A stretch of DNA of 43,730 bases from an uncultured Prochlorococcus sp. (GTDB lineage Bacteria; Cyanobacteriota; Cyanobacteriia; PCC-6307; Cyanobiaceae): assembly GCA_902618795.1 (NCBI GenBank), contig CACNCF010000007.1, positions 1 through 43,730 of the forward strand, read 5' to 3'. The notes beneath the pieces are model-generated. The model made no database searches. It saw only the letters and a list, made by a program, of their open reading frames with translations, and was not told the DNA's origin. The position numbers were made by a program, and so were the translations under genes. Positions 19,514 through 28,313 of the stretch are shown in pieces. Every line of letters starts with the position of its first letter. Positions within the stretch are counted from its first letter, which is position 1.

Positions 19514-20039
19514 ATTGGACGATATCAAGAATTTGTTTTCTTATAAATTCCTTTTGCTCTGAGTCATACTTTACTGAATTATCAAAACTGTTGCCCATAT
19601 GATCTAAGTCTCTAAGGGCTTGATTGACAGACTTTGTAACTGACTTAGTTTCTAGCAGTCTTAAAATAGATTTACATCTATCTGAAATGTTTTCCGATGT
19701 TATCTCATATTCATGATTATTATCTCTTCGATGAATAATAATTTGAGCGGAACTCATTATTAAATTTTTTACTACTATGTCTGATACAGCATCACCACCT
19801 TCGTTCAGTTTGTAAATTAGTGAAAAAGGAAGTTTATCTAATAAAAGACAATTTTTATCTGATAAAGCGTAGGCAAAAAATCCTCTGAGTCCATTTCTTG
19901 TTTTAGTCAGCTCTGCTACTCTATCTGCTAAAACCTCTTCGCTGAGAAGATCTTCATCCCACTCTTTGCACCATTGTGCAGATATGTTTATTGCTTGAGT
20001 AAACGAAGCTTCTTTTAAATTTATGGTTTTTTTTTCCAT
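19512..20039 (-). CDS. Hypothetical protein
   Basis: I do not recognise this 175-residue protein. It is soluble by eye (no signal peptide or membrane segment), acidic and helical in its first third (AINISAQWCKEWDEDLLSEEV), with a central hydrophobic part (KNLIMSSAQIIIHRR) and a helical C-terminus (SVNQALRDLDHMGNSF). Codon use and base composition match its neighbours, and it is full length with a clean ATG. It diverges from era across 38 bases and converges on the BI-1-like gene at a shared terminator, so it is probably transcribed alone. It may be a picocyanobacterial family of unknown function. Confidence 0.75.
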   Translation of the reverse strand: MEKKTINLKEASFTQAINISAQWCKEWDEDLLSEEVLADRVAELTKTRNGLRGFFAYALSDKNCLLLDKLPFSLIYKLNEGGDAVSDIVVKNLIMSSAQIIIHRRDNNHEYEITSENISDRCKSILRLLETKSVTKSVNQALRDLDHMGNSFDNSVKYDSEQKEFIRKQILDIVQ

Positions 20040-20077
20040 TTTTGATCAGAATTTTATTATTGATGCATTAAAAGTCT

Positions 20078-20989
20078 TTGACCAATTATAGATCTGGGTT
20101 TGTAACTTTACTAGGAAGGCCAAATGTAGGTAAATCTACTTTAATAAATAAATTGATTGGAGAAAAAATAACAATTACTTCTCCAATAGCGCAAACTACA
20201 AGAAATAAATTAAAAGGAATACTTTCTACAAAAAATGGGCAAATAATTTTTGTAGATACACCAGGCGTTCATAAACCTCATCATCGCCTTGGAGAGATAT
20301 TAGTAAAAAATGCAAAATCTGCAATTAATGGAGTTGATATTGTAATTTTTGTAATTGATTCAAGTGAAGAACCTGGTAGAGGTGATGAATATATATTGAA
20401 CTTTTTAATCGCAAATAAAACTGAGTTTATTGTTGCATTAAATAAGTGGGATTTGGTTAATAAAGAATTTAGGAATTTACGATTAAATCAATATAAAAGA
20501 TTTTTTGGAATTAATAGAAATTTTCAAATTGTAAGTGCCTCTCAAGGAGAAGGATGTTCTGAACTAGTGGATATGGCGCTTAATTTTCTTCCAGAGGGAC
20601 CAAAACTCTATGGCGAAGAGACGATATGCGATCAGCCATTAGATAATTTATTATCTGATTTAGTAAGAGAGCAGGTATTAATAAATACAAGAGAAGAAAT
20701 ACCTCATAGCGTTGCAGTAAAGATTGAAAAGATAGAGGAAATGAAAAGAAAAAATGGCAAAAGTTTTACAGCTATTTTAGCTACCATTATTGTTGAAAGA
20801 TCAACTCAAAAAGGCATTCTTATTGGAAAGAAAGGTTCAATGTTGAGAAATATTGGTCAGTCAGCAAGGTCAAATATGTCAAAATTAATTGGTGGTCCAG
20901 TTTACTTAGAATTATTTGTGAAAGTTGTTCCAAATTGGAGAAAAAAAGAATCAAGGTTAATTGAGTTTGGTTATGAGGAAGATTTCTAG
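20078..20989 (+). CDS. era: GTPase Era, 30S assembly factor
   Basis: This GTPase binds the 3' end of 16S rRNA and checkpoints 30S maturation. It has G1 GRPNVGKSTLINKLIG, a G2 threonine in SPIAQTTRNKLKG, G3 FVDTPGVHKPHHRLGE, G4 NKWD, and a KH RNA-binding domain at the C-terminus (GILIGKKGSMLRNIG, then LFVKVVPNWRKK). Length 303 is normal. Translation starts at a TTG (20078); no in-frame ATG precedes the P-loop. trmD starts immediately after the stop codon with no gap, so the pair should be translationally coupled. Confidence 0.96.
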   Translation: MTNYRSGFVTLLGRPNVGKSTLINKLIGEKITITSPIAQTTRNKLKGILSTKNGQIIFVDTPGVHKPHHRLGEILVKNAKSAINGVDIVIFVIDSSEEPGRGDEYILNFLIANKTEFIVALNKWDLVNKEFRNLRLNQYKRFFGINRNFQIVSASQGEGCSELVDMALNFLPEGPKLYGEETICDQPLDNLLSDLVREQVLINTREEIPHSVAVKIEKIEEMKRKNGKSFTAILATIIVERSTQKGILIGKKGSMLRNIGQSARSNMSKLIGGPVYLELFVKVVPNWRKKESRLIEFGYEEDF

Positions 20990-21769
20990 ATGAGTGGTTT
21001 TAATTTTGATGTAATTACATTGTGCCCTAAAGCTTTTGAATTAATAAATAATTTAGGTGTTATAACAAGAGCTTTAGATAAGAATTTGATAGATGTAAAT
21101 TTATATGATTTAAGAGAATTTGGAGAAGGTCCTTACAGACAAGTTGACGATAAGCCTTATGGTGGAGGAGCAGGCATGGTATTAAAACCTGAACCTATTT
21201 ATAAAGCACATCAATCAATAAGAAAATCTCTTAAAAGTAAAACTTTGTTGATGACCCCACAGGGCAAAGTCTTAAAGCAAAAGGATCTTAAAAGATGGTC
21301 TACTTTGGATCAATTAATAATTATCTGCGGACAATACGAAGGTTTTGATGAGAGAGTTCGATCACTGGCTGATGAAGAGATTTCTTTAGGAGACTTTGTT
21401 CTTTCTGGAGGAGAAATCCCTGCTATTTCAATAATTAACGGTTTGACTAGATTATTACCAGGTACTCTCGGTGATCCAGAATCTTTAGTTGATGAGAGTC
21501 ATAATTCTCCATTACTTGAATATCCTCATTACACTAGGCCGCGTATTTTTAAAGAAATGAAAGTACCAGATGTCTTGGTCAGTGGTAATCATGAAGAGAT
21601 TAAATTATGGAGAATGCTAAAAATGCTTGAAAGAACAAATCAGAGAAGGAACGATTTAATTACAAATGAATCCGTAGATAAGTTACTAGATAGAAAGAGA
21701 AAAAGAATAGAAGAAATTGATTTGACGAGATTTACGATAAAGGATTTTGACTCTTACCCAGATTGGTAG
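20990..21769 (+). CDS. trmD: tRNA (guanine-N1-)-methyltransferase
   Basis: This enzyme methylates G37 next to the anticodon, using AdoMet, and so prevents +1 frameshifting. It has the SPOUT-knot motifs: [44 protein letters not shown] and [13 protein letters not shown]. The catalytic Asp is expected in the DPES segment ([14 protein letters not shown]). Length 259 is normal. The ATG abuts the era stop. Downstream, a 277-base AT-rich gap (21770-22046) separates it from the gmhA module, and I see no gene there. Confidence 0.96.
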   Translation: MSGFNFDVITLCPKAFELINNLGVITRALDKNLIDVNLYDLREFGEGPYRQVDDKPYGGGAGMVLKPEPIYKAHQSIRKSLKSKTLLMTPQGKVLKQKDLKRWSTLDQLIIICGQYEGFDERVRSLADEEISLGDFVLSGGEIPAISIINGLTRLLPGTLGDPESLVDESHNSPLLEYPHYTRPRIFKEMKVPDVLVSGNHEEIKLWRMLKMLERTNQRRNDLITNESVDKLLDRKRKRIEEIDLTRFTIKDFDSYPDW

Positions 21770-22046
21770 CCTTAGAAAGTTTTTGTAATAATACAAGGTT
21801 AAAAAATAAATTTATCTATGCATTTCTTTACGTAGAGGGTTTGCTAGTCAAATATTACTAAGCAAAATAAAATCTAAAACCATCAATTTTTCTTGGATTT
21901 TATTCACAATAGATAATTTCTAGATATGTGAAAAAGTTTCAGTAGGACCTAATGGTATCTTTCTAAATAACATGGATTAAATAAATTAAGTTGATTTTTT
22001 ATTTCATATAGTCAACATCAAGTTAATATAGTTAATAAAAAAAAAA

Positions 22047-22622
22047 TTGTACAAATATTTAAACAATGAACTTGATGAGCTCAATAGTCTTTTCAAAAAG
22101 ACTGACTCATCTTTTAAAAATAATGTGACTAAACTATCAGATTTAGCAGTTAATTCAATCAACAACAAAGGTAAAATAATATTTTGCGGAAATGGAGGAA
22201 GTGCAGCTGATAGTCAACATTTAGCCGCCGAACTTGTCGTTCGATTCGAGAAATTTAGGAAGTCAATACCTGCTTTAGCATTGACAGTTGATACTTCAAT
22301 AATCACTGCATGTGCAAATGATTATTCATATGATGAGATATTTTCTAGACAAGTTGAATCACTTGGAAAAAAAGAGGATTTGTTAATTTGTATAAGCACT
22401 TCTGGAGCCAGTAAAAACATACACAAAGTAGCAAAGACAGCCAGAGTTATGGGAATTAAAACTGTTTTATTATCATCTATTAAATTTGCAAATAATAACA
22501 ATTCTGATTTATATAATCTCGTTATTGCAGTACCTTCTCTTATTACATCAACAATACAGACTTCTCATATTATGATTGGACATGCTTTATGTCGAGAAAT
22601 TGAGTCACAACTATTGAATTAA
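22047..22622 (+). CDS. gmhA: Sedoheptulose-7-phosphate isomerase (phosphoheptose isomerase)
   Basis: This SIS-domain enzyme converts sedoheptulose-7-phosphate to D-glycero-D-manno-heptose-7-phosphate, the first step of nucleotide-heptose synthesis. The sugar-phosphate site is visible as FCGNGGSAADSQHLAAELV near residue 46, followed by ALTVDTSIITACANDYSYD and LICISTSGASKNI. The zinc/catalytic residues His (SQHLAAEL) and the C-terminal HIMIGHALC are present. Length 191 is normal. The start is a TTG at 22047. It converges on the glycosyltransferase gene with a 4-base overlap of ends. Together with hldE it marks a heptose module. Confidence 0.92.
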   Translation: MYKYLNNELDELNSLFKKTDSSFKNNVTKLSDLAVNSINNKGKIIFCGNGGSAADSQHLAAELVVRFEKFRKSIPALALTVDTSIITACANDYSYDEIFSRQVESLGKKEDLLICISTSGASKNIHKVAKTARVMGIKTVLLSSIKFANNNNSDLYNLVIAVPSLITSTIQTSHIMIGHALCREIESQLLN

Positions 22623-23668
22623 AAATAGTTATCTGAATTATCATGGTTAGTTAATATTTTGATTGATGAATATACAAAGTCACTATCTATTAAGGTCAAA
22701 ATTTTTGACTTGATTTTTTTATTTAATTCTTTATGAAGGCCAAAACCACCAAAAAAAATAGTAAAACAATTTTTGTCATAAGTTACAACTGACCAATCTG
22801 ACATACAACCCTCAATTGCAAGAAAATTAGTATTACACTGCGTACATAAATGTTTTGGACCGCTATCATTTGCAATTACTAGGTCACTTTCATTAATATC
22901 GTTCATAACATTTATTAAATCTAAAGAGTGTTTTAAAAATATATTTTGATTAGACTCGAATTCCAAAAAGGCATCCAATTCAGAAGATTTAGCTGCCATG
23001 ATAGTTAATTGATATTCATTTGTGGAAAGTAATTTAACTATAAGTTCTTTATAGAAAGGCCATCTTTGAAATTGATATTTACCGCCAGGAAAAATAATAA
23101 CTTTTTTAATATTTTTTTGATTATTAGAAACTTTGAATTCTGTGGGTTTTAGATTTTTATAGAATGAATCAATTTTTTTTATTAAATCAAAAGAATTTGG
23201 GTGAGTTGAGTAGACAAAAGGTTTAAATTTGAAGTCTTTATTAAGAGTTTCTAAAGATTGATGTAAGTAAAATTCATTTTGGGTTTTGCTAATATTCTCG
23301 GTAAATTTCTTAAAAAGTCCAAATAAATAAAAAATATTTGGTAAGGAAAAGTTTTTTACTAAAAATGATTTTGTTTTTATGAGTAAAAAAGAATATTTAA
23401 CAATTCCTAAAATGCTATGGTCTCTGGAACTATAAATTACAGTATGTACAGACTCTAAATACTTTGAAGAATTTTTTTCAAATTTTTTGAGAGGAATAAC
23501 TTCAACAAAACAAGAGTATTTATTTTGGTCGAAAAAATTTGATATGAATTCTGGCCCCACTATTTTTATATTTCTATAATGTGGAATCAGAGATCTAATG
23601 GCTTCTAACCTAACAACGATATCTCCGAGTCCTTTAGCTGTAATAAGGTAAAGAAGTGTTTTATTCAT
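22619..23668 (-). CDS. Family 9 glycosyltransferase (heptosyltransferase-like)
   Basis: This 349-residue protein has the two-domain GT-B layout of the heptosyltransferase family. The N-terminal part begins LYLITAKGLGDIVVRLEAIRSL, with the Gly-Asp loop typical of the acceptor domain. The C-terminal half has FPGGKYQFQRWPFYKELI (donor-binding entry) and the family hallmark LVIANDSGPKHLC. It probably transfers a heptose or related sugar to lipopolysaccharide or another surface glycan; the donor is guessed from the neighbouring gmhA and hldE. It is on the opposite strand from both and is markedly AT-rich, like the rest of this module. Confidence 0.82.
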   Translation of the reverse strand: MNKTLLYLITAKGLGDIVVRLEAIRSLIPHYRNIKIVGPEFISNFFDQNKYSCFVEVIPLKKFEKNSSKYLESVHTVIYSSRDHSILGIVKYSFLLIKTKSFLVKNFSLPNIFYLFGLFKKFTENISKTQNEFYLHQSLETLNKDFKFKPFVYSTHPNSFDLIKKIDSFYKNLKPTEFKVSNNQKNIKKVIIFPGGKYQFQRWPFYKELIVKLLSTNEYQLTIMAAKSSELDAFLEFESNQNIFLKHSLDLINVMNDINESDLVIANDSGPKHLCTQCNTNFLAIEGCMSDWSVVTYDKNCFTIFFGGFGLHKELNKKIKSKILTLIDSDFVYSSIKILTNHDNSDNYF

Positions 23669-23811
23669 ATACTTTTTTGGACAAGAACTTTGAAAGATTA
23701 ATTCAAAATATTAATAATAAAAAAAATAACATTGCTTTATTAAAAAACAATTTTAAATATTAATAATGTTTGATTAAAAATTTAATCATTATCTTTTTTT
23801 GATTATTTGTA

Positions 23812-25272
23812 ATGAGAGATACTATTATCGTCATTGGCGATGTAATGCTTGATAAATCATATTTTGGAACAGTAAAAAGGATATCACCTGAGGCACCTAT
23901 CCCTATATTTAAACAAGAAAAATTACGTGAGCTTTTAGGCGGTGCTGCGAATGTCGCTTTAAATATAAAAACCTTGGGAGAAAACGTTAGTTTATTTTCT
24001 TCTCATAATCTTGATAACTCTGGTAAATCAATTATAAATTTAACAAAAAAAGAAGGTATTACTTATTTTAGGAGTCCTTTGGGTGACAGACAAACTACAA
24101 CAAAAACAAGATATTGGGCTTTAAATCAACAAGTATCCAGAGTTGATGAGGAAACTTTGGAATCAATTACTAAATTTGAATTTAATTATTTTAAAGAGGC
24201 TTTGTTATCTAATATCCCTAAGGCTAAATTACTTGTAATTTCTGATTATGAAAAAGGGATCATAACAAGAGAAATAATTGAAATGGTTCTTGAATTAGCC
24301 TCAAAAAGCGAATTAGAAGTTATATGCGATCCGAAATCAAAAAATCCAGAAAAATATAGGGGTTGTCATTATTTAACCCCAAACTATAAAGAGTTGTGTG
24401 ATTTAGTTAAAAAGGAATTTTCTGAAAATATTTTTAGCACGAAAGAAGAATTCCTATTTAATTCGATAAAGTTCTTAAAAAAGAAATACAAAATAAGCAA
24501 TCCTATCGTAACTCTAGCTGGAGATGGAATTGCATACATAAAAAAAGACGAATTATGCATTCAGCCAACAGTAAGAGTAAATGTAGCTGATCCAACTGGT
24601 GCAGGTGATTCGGCTTTGGCTGGTCTTGCAACAGCTATTGCAAGAGGATTTAATATTGAAGAGGCAGTAAGGTGGGGTGTTGCATCATCGTCAAATACTG
24701 TTCAAGAAATTGGAGTATCCAGTTGTCAATTATATAAGTTAAAGTCCTCTTTAATTTCTATTCCAAAAGTTGAAAGATGCATTACAAATAATTTGGCTGA
24801 TAGTTCTTTTGGAAATTCAAGAAAAATAGCTCCAATTATTTCAGATATAAGTGAACTTAATAAATTAATTAATACTTTTAGGGAAAATGGATCTTCTGTT
24901 CTTTTTACTAATGGTTGTTTTGATCTAATTCACTATGGACATATAGCAATACTTAAATATGCGTCTAGCATTGCTGATATTGTAATTCTTGGACTAAATT
25001 CAGATATTAGTATTTCAAAAATAAAAGGACCCTCCAGACCTGTGAATGATTTCTTATCTAGGTCTTCAATAGTCACATCACTTTCTTATGTTGATTATGT
25101 AATTCCTTTTGATGAAGAAACTCCTTTTAATATTATAAAAGAAATTAAACCGGATATTCTTTTAAAAGGAGGCGACTATAAAGAAGAGCAAGTTGTTGGT
25201 AAAGAATTTTCTTCTAAAGTAATTATCTTCAAAAGGATAGATGGTTATTCCACAACTAGGTTAATTCAATAG
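23812..25272 (+). CDS. hldE: Bifunctional heptose-7-phosphate kinase / heptose-1-phosphate nucleotidyltransferase (HldE, normal order)
   Basis: This enzyme phosphorylates heptose-7-phosphate at C1 and then activates the product with a nucleotide. The N-terminal PfkB-type kinase (residues 1 to about 330) has VIGDVMLDKSYFGTV, RISPEAPIPIF, LLGGAANVALN and the catalytic ADPTGAGDSALAGL near residues 259-272. The C-terminal nucleotidyltransferase (about 345-486) has FTNGCFDLIHYGHIAIL with the HxGH motif, GPSRPVNDFLSR and the final STTRLI. All key motifs of both halves are present, so full activity is expected. GmhB and HldD, which would complete the ADP-heptose pathway, are not in the window. The start is an ATG. 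Confidence 0.93.
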   Translation: MRDTIIVIGDVMLDKSYFGTVKRISPEAPIPIFKQEKLRELLGGAANVALNIKTLGENVSLFSSHNLDNSGKSIINLTKKEGITYFRSPLGDRQTTTKTRYWALNQQVSRVDEETLESITKFEFNYFKEALLSNIPKAKLLVISDYEKGIITREIIEMVLELASKSELEVICDPKSKNPEKYRGCHYLTPNYKELCDLVKKEFSENIFSTKEEFLFNSIKFLKKKYKISNPIVTLAGDGIAYIKKDELCIQPTVRVNVADPTGAGDSALAGLATAIARGFNIEEAVRWGVASSSNTVQEIGVSSCQLYKLKSSLISIPKVERCITNNLADSSFGNSRKIAPIISDISELNKLINTFRENGSSVLFTNGCFDLIHYGHIAILKYASSIADIVILGLNSDISISKIKGPSRPVNDFLSRSSIVTSLSYVDYVIPFDEETPFNIIKEIKPDILLKGGDYKEEQVVGKEFSSKVIIFKRIDGYSTTRLIQ

Positions 25273-25409
25273 GTAAAAATAGCTCTATAAATTTTAATTC
25301 AATTAGAGATTTCTTCTAAAAAAAAATATAATGTTTTTGGTTATTACAAATAGCTTGTCATTGATTTAAAATTATTAGAGTATTTAAGAAATTTACATTG
25401 GAATAGTAG

Positions 25410-25901
25410 ATGATAGATTATGTTGAATATAGAGGAGATAAGTATCCTAGTTTTCAAACTATTGGTAATGCTTCTCAGTTTGCGATACCGTTTGCAAAAT
25501 ATTTTTGTAAAGGCTTTGGTTATGATGTTGGATGTATGAACAAAGAATGGTCTTTTCCTGGTTCTTATCCTATTGATTTAAGCTTTGATGATGAATGGGA
25601 TTCAAATAATTTACCTCCAGAAACTCCAGACTATATTTTTTCCAGTCATTGTTTAGAGCATGTTGATGATTGGGTCGAAACAATGGACTATTGGCATAGT
25701 AGATTGCGTGGTGGCGGTATTCTATTCCTGTATCTTCCCGACTATAGTCAAAAATATTGGAGGCCATGGAATAATAGAAAACATAAACATTGTTTTATGC
25801 CACATATCATTAAGGATTATATGAATGACAAAGGTTATAAAAATATTTTTTCATCTGGAATAGATTTAAATAATGCTTTTATGATTACAGGCGAAAAATA
25901 A
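25410..25901 (+). CDS. Class I SAM-dependent methyltransferase-like protein
   Basis: This 163-residue protein resembles type 11 methyltransferases. The best part is DYIFSSHCLEHVDDWVETM, followed by LRGGGILFLYLPDY, which corresponds to the post-I acidic turn, motif II and strand 5. Motif I is weak (YDVGCMNKEWSFPG instead of DxGxGxG), so AdoMet binding is not certain. The tail HKHCFMPHIIKDYMNDKGYK matches the 3-to-4 strand part of small surface-polysaccharide methyltransferases. It is the last gene of the trmD-ispF module, and its likely role is glycan decoration. The start is the ATG at 25410, 137 AT-rich bases after hldE. Confidence 0.7.
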   Translation: MIDYVEYRGDKYPSFQTIGNASQFAIPFAKYFCKGFGYDVGCMNKEWSFPGSYPIDLSFDDEWDSNNLPPETPDYIFSSHCLEHVDDWVETMDYWHSRLRGGGILFLYLPDYSQKYWRPWNNRKHKHCFMPHIIKDYMNDKGYKNIFSSGIDLNNAFMITGEK

Positions 25902-26230
25902 AATTTCATAAAGAAGAAAATTTATTTATAAATTTTTATAACAATTAAAGTTCTACTTTAATTCTAAGGTAATGGAATTTAATACCAAGGATGATTTATT
26001 AATAAATGCAATTTTTATAATTCAATTATTTTTTTAAAGGTTAATTTAAGTAATAGGATTTTTTATTCTCAGATATTTGAAACAGTTTAATTTTTCTATC
26101 CATAAGTTATTTAGCAAATATTTAAATTTTAGATAACTTTGATTTATATTTATAGTTAATGAGACAAAGATTAGTTTCAAATTTAAATTAATTATTATGC
26201 CCTCTTTTAATAAATAGTAATTCAATTATT
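25902..26230. other. AT-rich intergenic gap without a recognisable gene
   Basis: These 329 bases between the methyltransferase-like gene and ispF are very AT-rich with poly-A/T tracts. The only short open frames encode about 20 residues or fewer (one begins at 25971 with MEFNTKDDLLINA) and have no features that set them apart. I see no tRNA, terminator or repeat. It marks the right boundary of the surface module, and the ispF promoter must lie in its right end. Confidence 0.6.
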
Positions 26231-26731
26231 ATGATGAATGAGTCTCCTTCAATTCGTATCGGTAATGGGTACGATATTCACAGATTAATAAAGGGCAGAA
26301 ATTTAATAATTGGGGGAGTTAAATTACAGCATCCTGATGATTTAGGTTTAGATGGCCATAGTGATGCCGATGTACTTATACACTCCATAATGGACGCACT
26401 ATTGGGAGCTCTTTCACTAGGGGATATTGGGAAATATTTTCCTCCTTCGGATAATAATTGGAAAAATGCAGATAGCTTATTTTTATTATCTCAAGTTATT
26501 CAAATGATTAGAAACCAAGGTTGGGAAGTCATTAATATAGATAGTGTTATTGTGGCAGAAAGGCCAAAAATTAAACCATATGTAGAATTAATGAAAAAAA
26601 ACATTTCTACTACATTACGCATTGATGATGGACTGATTGGTATAAAAGCAACTACTAATGAAAAGCTAGGCCCGGAGGGTAGAGAAGAGGGAATAAGTTG
26701 TCATTCTGTAGCTTTAATTAGAAAAAAATAA
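26231..26731 (+). CDS. ispF: 2-C-methyl-D-erythritol 2,4-cyclodiphosphate synthase
   Basis: This is the fifth enzyme of the plastid-type (MEP) isoprenoid pathway, supplying carotenoid, chlorophyll phytyl and quinone side chains. It has GNGYDIHRL (metal-binding Asp and His), [31 protein letters not shown], and [24 protein letters not shown]. Length 166 is normal. A second ATG lies three bases downstream (26234) and is equally likely as the start. The following gene starts on the last base of its stop codon, so translation is coupled. Confidence 0.96.
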   Translation: MMNESPSIRIGNGYDIHRLIKGRNLIIGGVKLQHPDDLGLDGHSDADVLIHSIMDALLGALSLGDIGKYFPPSDNNWKNADSLFLLSQVIQMIRNQGWEVINIDSVIVAERPKIKPYVELMKKNISTTLRIDDGLIGIKATTNEKLGPEGREEGISCHSVALIRKK

Positions 26732-27177
26732 TGAAATTAAATTTTAAATTAAAAAAAATTTTTGAAATTTTTTCATTATTATTTATTTGTATATTTATTT
26801 TTATTTTTCAAATTAATACTCAAATTCTTAACGCTCTTCCCATGGAAAACGATAAAAGTGAAAACATAATTGAGGAATTAAGGCTTCAAGTTCCTTCTAA
26901 ATATAAAGAAGAATGGCTTAAAGTTGAAAAAAATGTTTGGGAGCCTTGGTTATCTTCTCAAGATGGTTTTTTGGGTAGAGAATTATTTTGGGATAAAGAA
27001 AAAGAAGAGGCTTTAATTTTGGTAAGTTGGAAAAGTAAAGAGTTATGGAAAACTATACCAATGTCAGAGGTAAATGTAGTCCAAGAAAAATTTGAAAATA
27101 ATGTTAAAGCTTCTTTAAATTTAAAAGAAAATCCTTTTAAATTAATTTACGAGGGAGAGTTAGATAAGCAAGGATGA
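26731..27177 (+). CDS. TIGR03792-like cyanobacterial protein of unknown function
   Basis: This 148-residue protein has an N-terminal hydrophobic segment (residues 10-32, IFEIFSLLFICIFIFIF) that serves as a signal peptide or anchor, and then a soluble domain of about 110 residues. It matches from memory the cyanobacterial family TIGR03792: EELRLQVPSKYKEEWLKVE, VWEPWLSSQDGFLGRELFWD and LVSWKSKELWKTI, with an antibiotic-biosynthesis-monooxygenase-like beta-alpha pattern. Its function is unknown. It is coupled on both sides: the ATG overlaps the ispF stop by one base, and its own stop overlaps the larB start (ATGA). The family name rests on recollection. Confidence 0.72.
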   Translation: MKLNFKLKKIFEIFSLLFICIFIFIFQINTQILNALPMENDKSENIIEELRLQVPSKYKEEWLKVEKNVWEPWLSSQDGFLGRELFWDKEKEEALILVSWKSKELWKTIPMSEVNVVQEKFENNVKASLNLKENPFKLIYEGELDKQG

Positions 27178-27830
27178 ATTTTGATATTAGATTTGATTTT
27201 CAAAGAAGAGAGAGGCTTGGACTTGTTGAAGCAATTTGGGGACAAGACAAGAGTATCGACCAATTAGAAAGATTATGTGGAAATGTATTAAGTAAAAAGG
27301 AGGTTGTCTTCATTACTAGGATTAATAGTGAAAAGGCTAATTATCTTTTAGATTTGTATGATGATGCGCGATTCCATGAAGAAGCAAAATGCCTAACAAT
27401 TGGGAAAAATTTTAATAAAATAATTACGAATAAAAAAGTTGCCATAATTTCAGGAGGCTCTAGCGACTTGGCCGTAACACTTGAAGCACAATTAGCTCTC
27501 GAAATTTATGGAGTGAATTGTCAATCTTTTATAGATGTTGGAGTAGCAGGACTTCATCGATTGATGAGTCAGTTAGAAGAAATTAATAAATATGATGTAT
27601 TAATAGTTTGTGCTGGAATGGAAGGAGCTTTGGCAACAGTTGTGGGCGGGTTGTTGGCTCAACCAATTATTGCAGTACCTGTCTCAGTAGGATACGGCGT
27701 TAGCAAGGATGGAGAAACTGCTTTAAATAGTATGTTGTCAAGCTGTTCTCCAGGTATTGCAGTTATGAATATAGATAATGGTTATGGAGCAGCAATGGCG
27801 GCTCTCAGAATTATTAAAAGTATTTCCTAA
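27174..27830 (+). CDS. larB: LarB-like nicotinate-mononucleotide carboxylase family (AIR carboxylase-like)
   Basis: This 218-residue protein has a PurE-like C-terminal domain with VAIISGGSSDLAVTLEA, DVGVAGLHRL, VLIVCAGMEGALATVVGGL and PIIAVPVSVGYGVSKDGETAL. These correspond to the LarB family, which carboxylates and hydrolyses nicotinate adenine dinucleotide in synthesis of the nickel-pincer cofactor of lactate racemase. The N-terminal RRERLGLVEAIWGQDKSIDQL also fits LarB. No larC, larE or larA is seen in this window, so the biological product in this organism is uncertain. The start ATG overlaps the previous stop by four bases. Confidence 0.85.
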   Translation: MNFDIRFDFQRRERLGLVEAIWGQDKSIDQLERLCGNVLSKKEVVFITRINSEKANYLLDLYDDARFHEEAKCLTIGKNFNKIITNKKVAIISGGSSDLAVTLEAQLALEIYGVNCQSFIDVGVAGLHRLMSQLEEINKYDVLIVCAGMEGALATVVGGLLAQPIIAVPVSVGYGVSKDGETALNSMLSSCSPGIAVMNIDNGYGAAMAALRIIKSIS

Positions 27831-27834
27831 ATAA

Positions 27835-27966
27835 TCACTTTTTTTCTATTTCTAATAGGTTTTCTATCCATAAATTTAGTTGTTTTGATAGCATTCCTTC
27901 TTCTCTCATTTTGATTGCTTTTATCACTACTTCTGTATTTACCCACTCTGGAAATCTTTTTGGCAT
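27835..27966 (-). CDS. Small hypothetical protein, 43 aa
   Basis: This is an uninterrupted short frame from ATG (27966) to TGA (27835), coding 43 residues: it begins MPKRFPEWVNTEVVIKAIKM, continues with REEGMLSKQLNLWIENLLE and ends IEKK. It looks like a real protein: a PEW entry, an amphipathic helix and a charged end, with no low-complexity stretch. The end lies 5 bases from the larB stop. I do not recognise the family. An N-terminal Pro-Lys-Arg-Phe and regular spacing of hydrophobics suggest a small helical, possibly nucleic-acid- or partner-binding protein. No detectable sequence on the other strand explains this stretch. Confidence 0.55.
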   Translation of the reverse strand: MPKRFPEWVNTEVVIKAIKMREEGMLSKQLNLWIENLLEIEKK

Positions 27967-28033
27967 ATATTTTTATATTCAGTATTTTTAATTTGGTACA
28001 AATTTTTATAAAAACAAGATCTAAGTAACAAAT

Positions 28034-28201
28034 TTAATCTTTTATGTTTGATTTTGTACCTAATCTAGAGAGCTCAGATGAGGTATGTTCACTTTCTACA
28101 TTTTTTAATCTTTCAATCAGCTCGGAGAGATCTTTATGTGCTAACTCCCCATTTTGCTCCCATTTTAGCGACCTTGAGTTGCTACCAATTTTTTCTTTCA
28201 T
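28034..28201 (-). CDS. Small hypothetical protein, 55 aa
   Basis: This frame runs from ATG (28201) to TAA (28034). The product starts MKEKIGSNSRSLKWEQNG, continues ELAHKDLSELIERLKNVE and ends LSRLGTKSNIKD. The middle forms a plausible amphipathic helix, and the composition is hydrophilic and balanced, unlike a chance frame in AT-rich DNA. A longer plus-strand frame overlapping it (28078-28284) is Arg/Phe/Leu-rich and reads like the antisense of this gene plus flanking sequence. It probably has its own promoter or is cotranscribed downstream of thiS-thiE-ribF on the same strand. The family is unknown. Confidence 0.55.
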   Translation of the reverse strand: MKEKIGSNSRSLKWEQNGELAHKDLSELIERLKNVESEHTSSELSRLGTKSNIKD

Positions 28202-28313
28202 TGTTAAATTTAAGTATTAAGAATATAAAACGAAAAAAGGAGAAATTTGGTTATTGTTTCAAGCCTAAACTTAAAAAAATATGAAGATTTTTGATACATT
28301 AAATATTTTTCTT

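Noticed and set aside
21770-22046. Possible tRNA or small RNA in the trmD-gmhA gap
   Set aside because: No cloverleaf or strong stem is visible; only short TTGTA/TACAA and similar AT repeats.
25971-26036. Short 21-residue frame in the gap before ispF
   Set aside because: Too short, in highly AT-rich DNA and with no ribosome-binding site or family signature.
28078-28284. 68-residue plus-strand frame in the larB-thiS gap
   Set aside because: Composition (Phe, Leu and Lys clusters) and overlap with a better minus-strand 55-residue frame suggest that it is a shadow.
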